From positions 1 through 64,000 of the forward strand of contig QKJR01000027.1 of NCBI GenBank assembly GCA_003249215.1: a stretch of DNA of 64,000 nucleotides, given 5' to 3'. The notes beneath the pieces were generated by a model. That model was given only the letters and a program-made list of their open reading frames with translations. It searched no databases and was not told the origin of the DNA. Position 1 is the stretch's first letter; each line of letters begins with the position of its first letter. Positions 8,749 to 16,513 of this stretch are shown here, one piece after another. The stretch is from Rhodobacterales bacterium (GTDB lineage: Bacteria > Pseudomonadota > Alphaproteobacteria > Rhodobacterales > Rhodobacteraceae). Made by a program: the position numbers and the translations under genes.

Positions 8749-10494
8749 TCAGTTGCCCGCAGGCTGGGTCATCAGCTTGGCCGCTGCAGCCCCGAAGCCT
8801 GCGAGCCCCGACGCGGGTGCGGAAACAGGCACCGGGGTCGCCGCCGGCGTCACCTCGCTGCGCCCCGAAAGCGCGAGCGCGGCCTTGTGGATCAGCTCGG
8901 CGCGGTCAGGCTGGCCCGTACCGAAGACCGGTGTCTGCCCGATCGAAACCGCATCCGCCGCCAGATCATACCAGTCGACGGCCAGCTCGGGATGCTTGTC
9001 GATGCCCACGCCGCCCGCCAGATGGTGACCGAGGAATTCGGCATAGGTCATATTGCCGGTCCCCGCGAGCACCAGCGCCGAGCCGAGCGCAACGCCCATG
9101 TCATCGGTCGAATAGCCCGAGGACAGGCAGACCTTGGCGGTGCCCGCCATCTGCGCCTCGCTCATGCCGGTGCCGCCGATGAAGCCCTGCACCGAGGCGA
9201 TCATGTCGTCGCGCGGCGTGGTCGAGAGCAGCGCCACCTGATCGGTGAGCAGCGCGCCGAAATCGCGGCATTGCGCGGCGATCTGCTCGGGGGTGAAGCC
9301 GGTGAAGCCCTTGGCGAGTTCAATTCCCTGCTCCGTGGCCTCCGCCTCGGCGGCACAGAACTGCTCGCCCAGCGCCTGGGCCGGATCGCTGAGCGCCGCG
9401 ACCGTCTGCGGCGCGCCCATCGCGCCGCCCTTGGCCTTGACGCCGGCGCAATAGGCCTTGGCGCTGACCGGAACCGGCACGGCGGCGGCGGCAAAATTGG
9501 GCATCGCCGGTGCGGTGGCGACCGGCGTTGCGGCAAAGCTCGGCATCGCCGGCGCAGGCACCGCGGCCATCGTCGCGGGCGGCAGAGCCGGCGCGGGCGC
9601 GGGCACCATCGGCGCGGCTGGCACCGGCGCCACGGCCCCCGGGGCCGCGATCTGGCACAGGCCGTGCTGGCACGAGAAGCTCGCGGGCGTCGCCCCGGCG
9701 AGCTGGAAGTCGTTGCGCTGATAGCCCGTGGGGGTCGAGGCGAAGACCTGCACCGTGCAGGCCGCGCCATTGCACCAGAAGCCCGAGCCGGTGACCGAGG
9801 TGTCGATCATGTAATCGGTGCGCCCGTCGGCGTTCATGTCGGCAAGCTGGACGAAGCCCGCGCGCTGGATGAGCTGCTCGGGCTGCACGTTCGAGTTGCG
9901 CGCAATCTCCTCGACCGCGGCCGAGACATCGGGCGGCAGGCCGCCATAGGTGTTGCCGGCATAGGTGCCACCGCCGCCGCCCGCGCCCATCATCTCGTCA
10001 CGCTGCTTGAGCAGCATGCCCCGAATGCCTTGCGGCCCCGAGACGACCTGCTGCACCTGCGGCCCGCCGATCAGCGCACGCTGATAGGCGGTCACGAGGA
10101 TCTGCCGCTCGATCTCGGTGAGCTGGCCGGTCGGCGGATAGCCGAGCAGCGCCTGATACTGGCTGATCGCGGCGCGCGACTTGGCGCCGAGCACCCCGTC
10201 AGGCGCGCCCACCGGATAGCCGAAATAGTTGAGCGAGGTCTGCACCTCGCGGTTCTGCTCGCGCTGATACGAGCTGGTCGAGGGCTTGGCCGGAACGGTC
10301 CGGTAGACCGTGCGCGGGCGCTGCTTGCTCGCCTCGTTGACGATCGCACCGCCGATGATGCCGCCGATGATCCCGCCCACGACATCACTGCCCCCCGCGA
10401 GCGCCGGGGCCGCGCCCCCGCCCAGCAGCCCGAGGCAGACGAGCCCCGCTACCAGATGTTTCCCGGCCCGTTTTCCGGTCGATTTCACAGTCAT
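8749..10494 (-). CDS. Exported peptidoglycan-binding-domain protein with an EF-hand-like loop
   Basis: This 581-residue protein has a signal peptide ending ALAGG near residue 33. A Gly-rich stretch (GGIIGGIIGGA, about 40-50) follows, then a PG_binding_1-type domain (about 81-140, with GAPDGVLGAKSRAAI). At 219-227 the sequence DMNADGRTD has the D-x-N-x-D-G-x-x-D spacing of an EF-hand or dockerin calcium loop. A Pro/Ala-rich linker (about 280-340) leads to an unidentified C-terminal domain (about 345-560). It probably sits in the periplasm and contacts the cell wall. I do not recognise a named family for the whole protein. It is divergent from lipB. Confidence 0.7.
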   Translation of the reverse strand: MTVKSTGKRAGKHLVAGLVCLGLLGGGAAPALAGGSDVVGGIIGGIIGGAIVNEASKQRPRTVYRTVPAKPSTSSYQREQNREVQTSLNYFGYPVGAPDGVLGAKSRAAISQYQALLGYPPTGQLTEIERQILVTAYQRALIGGPQVQQVVSGPQGIRGMLLKQRDEMMGAGGGGGTYAGNTYGGLPPDVSAAVEEIARNSNVQPEQLIQRAGFVQLADMNADGRTDYMIDTSVTGSGFWCNGAACTVQVFASTPTGYQRNDFQLAGATPASFSCQHGLCQIAAPGAVAPVPAAPMVPAPAPALPPATMAAVPAPAMPSFAATPVATAPAMPNFAAAAVPVPVSAKAYCAGVKAKGGAMGAPQTVAALSDPAQALGEQFCAAEAEATEQGIELAKGFTGFTPEQIAAQCRDFGALLTDQVALLSTTPRDDMIASVQGFIGGTGMSEAQMAGTAKVCLSSGYSTDDMGVALGSALVLAGTGNMTYAEFLGHHLAGGVGIDKHPELAVDWYDLAADAVSIGQTPVFGTGQPDRAELIHKAALALSGRSEVTPAATPVPVSAPASGLAGFGAAAAKLMTQPAGN

Positions 10495-10577
10495 TTTTCC
10501 CCCAAACTCCGCCCCTGGCGGACGCGGCTCGCAGCCGCGCGATCACAATATCGCGAAAGTCTTGTCCCGAATCACCC

Positions 10578-10606
10578 TTGAGGCAAGGTCATTCTTCCCA
10601 TACCTC
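10578..10606 (+). promoter_or_regulatory. Candidate sigma-70 promoter for lipB
   Basis: TTGAGG (10578-10583) and TACCTC (10601-10606) are separated by 17 bases, about 26 bases upstream of the lipB ATG. The -10 match is modest. Confidence 0.3.
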
Positions 10607-10632
10607 GAAGCCAGTTCAGCCGGAGGCGCCCC

Positions 10633-11280
10633 ATGGTCGAATGGATTCAAAGCGATAGCCCCGTGGCCTATCCCGAGGCGCTGGCCTTCATGGAGGCGCG
10701 CGTCGCCGAGATCGCAGCCGGAACGGCCGACGAGGCGATCTGGCTTCTCGAACATCCGCCGCTCTACACCGCGGGCACCTCGGCGCGGATCGAGGATCTG
10801 ACCGACCCCGACCGCTTCCCGGTCTATGACGCCGGGCGCGGCGGGCAATATACCTATCACGGGCCCGGGCAGCGAGTGGTCTATGTGATGCTCGATCTGA
10901 ACAAGCGCGGGCGCGACGTGCGCTGCTTCGTGCGCCAGCTCGAGACCTGGGTGATCGCCACGCTCGCCGAGTTCAACGTCAAGGGCGAGATCCGGCCCGG
11001 GCGCGTCGGCGTCTGGGTCAGCCGCCCCGAGAAAGGTCTCGGCCCCGACGGCGCGCCGCCCGAGGACAAGATCGCCGCGATCGGGGTCAAACTGCGCCGC
11101 TGGGTGAGTTTTCACGGCATCTCGATCAATGTCGAACCGGATCTGTCACATTTCGGCGGTATCGTGCCCTGCGGGATTCGCGATCACGGCGTCACGAGCC
11201 TCGTCGACCTCGGATTGCCGGTCACGATGGCCGATCTGGATGCGGCATTACGTCACAGTTTCCATGAGACTTTCGGCTAA
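10633..11280 (+). CDS. lipB: Octanoyl-[acyl-carrier-protein] transferase LipB
   Basis: LipB moves octanoyl groups from acyl carrier protein to lipoyl domains of the 2-oxoacid dehydrogenases and the glycine cleavage system, the first step of lipoate assembly. The 215-residue protein shows the family motifs [11 protein letters not shown] (about residues 75-85), the catalytic-lysine region [12 protein letters not shown], and the Cys motif [10 protein letters not shown]. It has the usual length. The ATG at 10633 follows a CGGAGG ribosome site. It is a single gene, followed by a short hairpin and the promoter region of cycA. Confidence 0.95.
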   Translation: MVEWIQSDSPVAYPEALAFMEARVAEIAAGTADEAIWLLEHPPLYTAGTSARIEDLTDPDRFPVYDAGRGGQYTYHGPGQRVVYVMLDLNKRGRDVRCFVRQLETWVIATLAEFNVKGEIRPGRVGVWVSRPEKGLGPDGAPPEDKIAAIGVKLRRWVSFHGISINVEPDLSHFGGIVPCGIRDHGVTSLVDLGLPVTMADLDAALRHSFHETFG

Positions 11281-11316
11281 ATTCACGGGCCGCCCGTGAA
11301 ATCGCCATAAAAACCC

Positions 11317-11346
11317 CTGACTCGGGCGTTTTGCTCGTGGTATGAG
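11317..11346 (+). promoter_or_regulatory. Candidate promoter for cytochrome c2 gene
   Basis: CTGACT (11317-11322) and TATGAG (11341-11346) are 18 bases apart, about 90 bases before the cycA ATG. A perfect inverted repeat TTCACGGG-N3-CCCGTGAA (11282-11300) just upstream lacks a T tract and could be a regulator site or the end structure of the lipB transcript. Confidence 0.3.
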
Positions 11347-11435
11347 CAGTCGACGCACGAGACTTGCGTGTGCTACCCGGTTGCCCCGGCCAATCCCCGG
11401 AACCCCCGGGCCGAAACGAGATCAAGGAAGACGCG

Positions 11436-11837
11436 ATGAAGATCAGCCTTATTGCCACCCTCGCCGCTCTGGCTCTTGCCACCCCGTCCTTCGCCCAGGA
11501 CGCCGCGAAAGGCGAAAAAACCTTCGCCAAATGCAAAGCCTGCCACTCGATCACGGCGCCCGATGGCACCGACATCGTCAAGGGCGGCAAGGTCGGCCCG
11601 AACCTCTACGGCGTCGTCGGCCGCGCGGCCGCGACCTACCCCGACTTCAAATACGGCGACGGCATCATGAAAGCCGGCGAGTCGGGCCTCGTCTGGGACG
11701 AAGCCCTGATCACCGAATATGTCGTCGACCCGACCAAATTCATCGACACCCATGGCGGCGAAGGCAAATCGAAGATGACCTTCAAGCTCGCCAAGGGCGG
11801 CGAAGACGTCGCGGCCTATCTCGCGACCTTCAAGTAA
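11436..11837 (+). CDS. cycA: Cytochrome c2 (soluble class I c-type cytochrome)
   Basis: The 133-residue precursor has a Sec signal peptide (about 1-21, ending SFAQ). The haem-attachment motif is CKACH (about residues 34-38), and the axial Met lies in the region GKSKMTFKLAKGGEDVAAYLA. The sequence closely resembles Rhodobacter capsulatus cytochrome c2 (for example KGGKVGPNLYGVVGR). In Rhodobacter this periplasmic protein carries electrons from the bc1 complex to oxidases and, in phototrophs, to the reaction centre. The ctaD gene for cytochrome oxidase follows 382 bases downstream. The ATG at 11436 starts the signal peptide. Confidence 0.93.
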   Translation: MKISLIATLAALALATPSFAQDAAKGEKTFAKCKACHSITAPDGTDIVKGGKVGPNLYGVVGRAAATYPDFKYGDGIMKAGESGLVWDEALITEYVVDPTKFIDTHGGEGKSKMTFKLAKGGEDVAAYLATFK

Positions 11838-11859
11838 TCTGCCCCACCACGGCAGTCAG

Positions 11860-11890
11860 GGCCCGGCCGGAGCGATCCGGCCGGGCCTTT
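11860..11890 (+). terminator. Terminator after cycA
   Basis: An 11-bp perfect stem GGCCCGGCCGG/CCGGCCGGGCC with a six-base loop is followed by TTT, 22 bases after the stop codon. Confidence 0.75.
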
Positions 11891-11930
11891 CGCTATGCGC
11901 CCGGCGGTCGTGCTTGGGGCTTGCGGCGCC

Positions 11931-12070
11931 AAGGGGCTCTGCCCCTCGCCCCTGCGGGGCTCACCCCGGGATATTTTCGTCAGGTTGAAGGCACGCGGCT
12001 TTGCTCCTTTCAACCTGATCCAAATATCCCGGGGAGAATTTGCCGAAGGCAAAGAGGGGCAGAGCCCCTT
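11931..12070. repeat. Full copy (B) of a dispersed long palindromic element
   Basis: This 140-base nested inverted repeat fills most of the 382-base gap between cycA and ctaD. The outer 17 bases (11931-11947 and 12054-12070) are perfect inverted complements, and each arm is itself a hairpin (GGGGC-TCT-GCCCC). Further in are the hairpins GCCCC/GGGGC and TTTGCC/GGCAAA, the pair CCCCGGGATATTT (11964-11976) and AAATATCCCGGGG (12022-12034), and CAGGTTGAA (11981-11989) against TTCAACCTG (12009-12017). Confidence 0.85.
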
Positions 12071-12219
12071 ACCTTCTGCGCCTCAGCCCCGCCATCCTGC
12101 GACATTTTTTCACATGCAGAGCGCCGAAATCGTGGACGCAGCGAAAAATGCGTCTTACGCTTGGCGGTGCGCAGTCTCGGGAACGGGAGATACCGGGGCC
12201 GCGAAAGAGGGAGATCAGC

Positions 12220-13890
12220 ATGGCGGACGCAGCCGTTCACGGCGGTGCGCATGAGGCCCGCGGGTTCTTTACCCGCTGGTTCATGTCCACCAACCACAAG
12301 GATATCGGAATTCTCTATCTCTTCACCGCGGGGGCCGTCGGGCTCATCTCGGTGATGTTCACGGTCTACATGCGGCTCGAGCTGATGCATCCGGGCGTGC
12401 AATACATGTGCCAGGAAGGCGCACGGCTGATCGCCGATGCCAGCAGCGACTGCACCCCGGACGGCCATCTGTGGAACGTGATGATCACCTATCACGGCGT
12501 GCTGATGATGTTCTTCGTGGTGATCCCGGCGCTGTTTGGCGGCTTTGGCAATTATTTCATGCCGCTGCATATCGGTGCGCCGGACATGGCCTTTCCGCGG
12601 CTGAACAACCTCAGCTACTGGCTCTACGTCGCCGGCGTCGCGCTCGGCATTGCCTCGCTCTTTGCACCGGGTGGCGGGGGCGGACATGGTGCGGGGGTGG
12701 GTTGGGTGCTTTATCCGCCGCTGTCCACCAACGAAGACGGCTATGCGATGGATCTGGCGATCTTCGCGGTCCATGTCTCGGGCGCCAGCTCGATCCTCGG
12801 CGCGATCAACATGATCACCACCTTCCTGAACATGCGCGCGCCGGGGATGACTCTGCACAAGGTGCCGCTCTTCGGCTGGTCGATCTTCGTGACTTCGTGG
12901 CTGATCCTGCTCAGCCTGCCGGTTCTGGCCGGCGCGATCACCATGCTTCTGATGGACCGTAACTTCGGCACGACCTTCTTCGATCCGGCCGGCGGCGGTG
13001 ACCCGATCCTCTATCAGCACATTCTGTGGTTCTTCGGTCACCCCGAGGTCTATATCATCATCCTGCCGGGCTTCGGCATCATCAGCCATGTGATCGCGAC
13101 CTTCTCGAAGAAGCCGATCTTCGGCTATCTGCCGATGGTCTATGCTATGGTGGCGATCGGGGTGCTGGGCTTCGTCGTCTGGGCGCACCATATGTACACC
13201 GTGGGCCTCAGCCTGACGCAGCAGAGCTATTTCATGCTGGCGACCATGGTCATCGCGGTGCCCACGGGCGTGAAGGTGTTTAGCTGGATCGCGACGATGT
13301 GGGGCGGCTCGATCGAGTTCAAGACGCCGATGCTCTGGGCCTTCGGCTTCCTGTTCCTCTTCACTATCGGCGGCGTGACCGGCGTGGTGCTGAGCCAGGC
13401 GCCGCTCGACCGGGTCTATCACGACACCTATTACGTGGTGGCGCATTTCCACTACGTGATGAGCCTCGGCGCGGTCTTCGCGATATTTGCCGGGATCTAT
13501 TTCTGGATCGGCAAGATGTCGGGCCGGCAATATCCGGAATGGGCGGGCAAGCTGCATTTCTGGGCGATGTTCATCGGCTCGAACCTGATCTTCTTCCCGC
13601 AGCACTTCCTTGGCCGGCAGGGGATGCCGCGGCGCTATATCGACTATCCCGAGGCCTTCGCCACCTGGAACTTCGTGAGCTCCATCGGCGCCTTCATCAG
13701 CTTCGCCTCCTTCGTCTTCTTCATCGGGGTGGTGTTCTACACGCTCTTCTTCGGCAAGAAGGTGACCGAGAAGAACTACTGGAACGAATATGCCGATACG
13801 CTGGAATGGACCCTGCCCAGCCCGCCGCCCGAGCATACGTTCGAACAGCTGCCCAAGCGGGAAGACTGGGATCACAGCCACGCGCATTGA
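12220..13890 (+). CDS. ctaD: Cytochrome c oxidase (aa3-type) subunit I
   Basis: The 556-residue integral membrane protein carries the haem a and haem a3-CuB centres of the proton-pumping terminal oxidase. The marker motifs are present: [11 protein letters not shown] at the N terminus, [20 protein letters not shown] with the CuB histidines, and [15 protein letters not shown] with the haem ligands. The ATG at 12220 follows GAGGGAGAT; the frame is open further upstream, but that part is low-complexity intergenic repeat. No other cta genes are nearby. In Paracoccus a ctaD gene also lies next to the cytochrome c550 gene cycA, so this pairing with cytochrome c2 looks ancestral. A DUF2244 gene follows after 4 bases. 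Confidence 0.95.
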   Translation: MADAAVHGGAHEARGFFTRWFMSTNHKDIGILYLFTAGAVGLISVMFTVYMRLELMHPGVQYMCQEGARLIADASSDCTPDGHLWNVMITYHGVLMMFFVVIPALFGGFGNYFMPLHIGAPDMAFPRLNNLSYWLYVAGVALGIASLFAPGGGGGHGAGVGWVLYPPLSTNEDGYAMDLAIFAVHVSGASSILGAINMITTFLNMRAPGMTLHKVPLFGWSIFVTSWLILLSLPVLAGAITMLLMDRNFGTTFFDPAGGGDPILYQHILWFFGHPEVYIIILPGFGIISHVIATFSKKPIFGYLPMVYAMVAIGVLGFVVWAHHMYTVGLSLTQQSYFMLATMVIAVPTGVKVFSWIATMWGGSIEFKTPMLWAFGFLFLFTIGGVTGVVLSQAPLDRVYHDTYYVVAHFHYVMSLGAVFAIFAGIYFWIGKMSGRQYPEWAGKLHFWAMFIGSNLIFFPQHFLGRQGMPRRYIDYPEAFATWNFVSSIGAFISFASFVFFIGVVFYTLFFGKKVTEKNYWNEYADTLEWTLPSPPPEHTFEQLPKREDWDHSHAH

Positions 13891-13894
13891 TCCG

Positions 13895-14410
13895 ATGCCC
13901 TACGCCTGGACCAAACTCGAGGCGGCCCCGGAGCAATCCGGGGCCGTCTGGCTATTGACCATCCGGCCGTTCCGCTCACTGCCCCGGCGCGGCTTCGTGC
14001 TGTTCATTGCGGCGACGGCACTGGCACTCGCGCTGCCGCTTCTGGCGGTGCTCGGCTCGGTCGTGCTCTGGGGGCTTTTACCCTTCTTCCTCGGCACGCT
14101 CTGGGCGGTATGGGCGGCACTTGGTCACAGCTACCGCACCGGCATGCTCACCGAAGAGCTGCGCCTCGGACCGGGCGAAATCACGCTCGAACATCAGGCG
14201 CCGGGACGCAAGCCGCAGATCTGGACTGCCAATCCCTATTGGGTGCAACCGCGGCTGATTTCGCAGGGACCAGTGGCCGATTATCTCGTGCTCGAAGGCG
14301 GGCCGCGCATCGTCGAACTCGGCCGCTGCCTCACCCCCGAGGAGCGGCGGCGCCTGCGGGAGGACTTGTCCGATAAACTGGCGGCGCTGCGGACGATCGG
14401 TGCGGATTAG
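13895..14410 (+). CDS. DUF2244 membrane protein
   Basis: This 171-residue protein matches the DUF2244 family, with two adjacent membrane segments (about 35-58 and 62-84) followed by a soluble C-terminal domain with a conserved W-x-x-NPYWV-type stretch. It begins four bases after the ctaD stop codon, so it should be co-transcribed with the oxidase gene. The function is unproven; the position suggests a role in oxidase assembly or stability. The ATG at 13895 is the first in frame after ctaD. Confidence 0.75.
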   Translation: MPYAWTKLEAAPEQSGAVWLLTIRPFRSLPRRGFVLFIAATALALALPLLAVLGSVVLWGLLPFFLGTLWAVWAALGHSYRTGMLTEELRLGPGEITLEHQAPGRKPQIWTANPYWVQPRLISQGPVADYLVLEGGPRIVELGRCLTPEERRRLREDLSDKLAALRTIGAD

Positions 14411-14555
14411 GGGCTCTGCCCCTCGCCCGTTCCGGGCTCACCCCGGGATATTTCGATCAGGTTGAAGGGAAAAGCGCGGCGCCCCTCCCTCAACTGTTCA
14501 AAAATATCCCGCAGGGTGAATTTGGCGTCAGCCAAAGAGGGGGCGCGCAGCCCCC
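14411..14555. repeat. Full copy (C) of the dispersed palindromic element
   Basis: The copy starts at the stop codon of the DUF2244 gene. Left half: GGGGC-TCT-GCCCC, GCCCG-TTC-CGGGC, CCCCGGGATATTT. Right half: AAATATCCCGCAGGG, TTTGGC-GTCA-GCCAAA (14521-14536), GGGGGC-GCGCA-GCCCCC (14539-14555). The inner ATCAGGTTGAAGGG arm is only partly matched by the degenerate CCCTCCCTCAACTG. The copy separates two convergent genes and can serve as their terminator. Confidence 0.8.
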
Positions 14556-14564
14556 TGCGCGCTC

Positions 14565-15023
14565 TCAGCCCAGACGGTCCTTGACCATCGGTCCGACCGC
14601 GCCGAAATCCATCTGACCGGTGTATTTCGCCTTCAGCTCGCCCATCACCCGACCCATGTCGCGGATCGAGCTTGCGCCGAGTTTGGCAATCGCCTTGCCG
14701 ATCGCCTCGGTGACCTCTTCGGGGCTGAGCTGGCGGGGCAGGAAATCCTCAATCACGCCGATCTCGGCGAGTTCCTTCTCGGCCAACTCGAGCCGCCCGC
14801 CCTCTTCATAGGCGCGCGCCGATTCCTGGCGCTGCTTGACCATCTTGCCCATGATCGCGAGGATCTCGCCATCGCCGATCTCGACCGCCTCGCCCGCCGT
14901 ACGCAGCGCGATCTCGCGGTCCTTGATCGCCGCATTGATCAGCCGCAGCGTCGAGAGCCGGGTCTGATCCTTGGATTTCATCGCCTCTTTCAAGGCCGTG
15001 CCGATCCGTTCGCGCATCTGCAT
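14565..15023 (-). CDS. GatB/YqeY domain protein
   Basis: The 152-residue protein is a stand-alone GatB/YqeY domain, a helical protein related to the tRNA-binding tail of amidotransferase subunit GatB. Typical features are the N-terminal MRERIGTALKEAMKSKDQ, RLSTLRLINAAIKD and the C-terminal DMGRVMGELKAKYTGQMD. The start at 15023 (MQMRER) follows a GGAAGA ribosome site; the frame is open upstream but that part has no family similarity. The gene is divergent from carA. The cellular role of YqeY proteins is not established; tRNA-related activity is inferred from the fold. Confidence 0.85.
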   Translation of the reverse strand: MQMRERIGTALKEAMKSKDQTRLSTLRLINAAIKDREIALRTAGEAVEIGDGEILAIMGKMVKQRQESARAYEEGGRLELAEKELAEIGVIEDFLPRQLSPEEVTEAIGKAIAKLGASSIRDMGRVMGELKAKYTGQMDFGAVGPMVKDRLG

Positions 15024-15130
15024 GAGGTCTTCCCATCTGGTCCAGAGCGCCAGAATACCCGCAGCCGCCGCCCGACACAAGTCACACAACCCATTGATAA
15101 CATTGACATTCAAGAAAGTTTCCAAGCCAC

Positions 15131-15159
15131 TTGACGCCCCCGCCCCGCCCCCGTAGGTT
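15131..15159 (+). promoter_or_regulatory. Sigma-70-type promoter of carA
   Basis: TTGACG (15131-15136) and TAGGTT (15154-15159) are separated by exactly 17 bases, about 30 bases ahead of the carA ATG. The same TAGGTT -10 sequence is found before pyc. Confidence 0.55.
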
Positions 15160-15188
15160 CCAGCAGATTTTGCCCGGGGAGTCGCGCC

Positions 15189-16355
15189 ATGCCTGTCAAC
15201 CATCAGTCATCGGAAAAACCCACCGCGTTGATCGCGCTCGCCGATGGTCAGCTCTTCTACGGCAAGGGCTTCGGCGCAACGGGTACCACGGTCGCCGAGC
15301 TCGTCTTCAACACTGCGATGACCGGCTATCAGGAAATCATGACCGACCCGAGCTATGCTGGTCAGGTCGTGACCTTCACCTTCCCGCATGTCGGCAACGT
15401 CGGCGTCACCCCCGAGGATGACGAGACCGCCGATCCGGTGGCCGCGGGCCTCGTGGTGAAATGGGACCCGACCGAACCTTCGAACTGGCGCGCCTCCGAG
15501 GATCTGGTGAGCTGGCTCGGCAAACGCGGCCGGATCGGCGTCGGTGGCATCGACACCCGCCGCCTGACCCGCGCGATCCGCCAGCAGGGCGCGCCGCATG
15601 TCGCCCTCGCCCATGACCCCGACGGTAATTTCGACATCGAGGGCCTCGTGCGCAAGGCGCGCGAGTGGAAGGGCCTTGTGGGCCTCGACCTCGCCAAGGA
15701 TGTGACCTGCGCGCAGAGCTACACCTGGGACGAGATGCGTTGGGCCTGGCCCGAGGGCTATGCCAAGCGCGAGGGCGCGGGCTTCAAGGTTGTCGCGATC
15801 GACTATGGCGCGAAGCGCAACATCCTGCGCTGCCTCGCCTCGGCGGGCTGCGATGTGACCGTTCTGCCCGCCACCGCCACCGCCGAGGAGGTGCTCGCGC
15901 TCAATCCCGAGGGTGTGTTCCTGTCGAACGGCCCGGGCGATCCGGCGGCGACCGGTGCCTATGCCGTGCCGATGATCCAGGGCGTGCTCAAGGCCGATCT
16001 GCCGGTCTTCGGGATCTGCCTCGGGCATCAGATGCTGGCGCTGGCGCTCGGTGCCAAGACGATCAAGATGAACCACGGCCACCATGGCGCGAACCACCCG
16101 GTCAAGGATCTGACCACCGGCAAGGTCGAGATCACCTCGATGAACCACGGCTTTGCGGTGGACAGCCAGACCCTGCCCGCGGGCGTGGCCGAGACCCATG
16201 TGAGCCTCTTCGACGGCTCGAACTGCGGGATCGCGATCGAGGACCGGCCGGTCTTCTCGGTGCAATATCACCCCGAGGCGAGCCCGGGCCCGCAGGACAG
16301 CTATTACCTCTTCGAGCGCTTCGCCGAGGCGATGCGCGCGCGCCGCGCCGCCTGA
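15189..16355 (+). CDS. carA: Carbamoyl-phosphate synthase small (glutaminase) subunit
   Basis: The 388-residue CarA subunit hydrolyses glutamine and channels ammonia to CarB, which makes carbamoyl phosphate for arginine and pyrimidine synthesis. The N-terminal domain has FNTAMTGYQEIMTDPSYAGQ. The class I amidotransferase domain shows the nucleophile in FGICLGHQM (about residue 275) and the His/Glu pair in QYHPEASPGP (about residue 360). The length is standard. carB is not in the window. A hairpin terminator follows, so it is a single-gene transcript. Confidence 0.96.
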   Translation: MPVNHQSSEKPTALIALADGQLFYGKGFGATGTTVAELVFNTAMTGYQEIMTDPSYAGQVVTFTFPHVGNVGVTPEDDETADPVAAGLVVKWDPTEPSNWRASEDLVSWLGKRGRIGVGGIDTRRLTRAIRQQGAPHVALAHDPDGNFDIEGLVRKAREWKGLVGLDLAKDVTCAQSYTWDEMRWAWPEGYAKREGAGFKVVAIDYGAKRNILRCLASAGCDVTVLPATATAEEVLALNPEGVFLSNGPGDPAATGAYAVPMIQGVLKADLPVFGICLGHQMLALALGAKTIKMNHGHHGANHPVKDLTTGKVEITSMNHGFAVDSQTLPAGVAETHVSLFDGSNCGIAIEDRPVFSVQYHPEASPGPQDSYYLFERFAEAMRARRAA

Positions 16356-16377
16356 GGCGGACGGAAACCGGCTTCGA

Positions 16378-16401
16378 GGGCGGCGCCTGCGCCGCCCTTT
16401 T
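16378..16401 (+). terminator. Terminator after carA
   Basis: The stem GGGCGGCG/CGCCGCCC with a tight loop is followed by TTTT, 22 bases after the stop codon. Confidence 0.8.
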
Positions 16402-16513
16402 GCGTTGCAGTGCAAAAGAGAAACAAAATCTCCGGTTGTAAGCGGTATTGTTAACGCCCCATTAACCATCCGCCCGCCACTGTCGGCCTCGGGACAGTGT
16501 TTTCGAGGGACAG

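Noticed and set aside
11282-11300. TTCACGGG/CCCGTGAA hairpin as terminator of lipB
   Set aside because: The palindrome is perfect but no T tract follows on either strand; left as a possible operator only.
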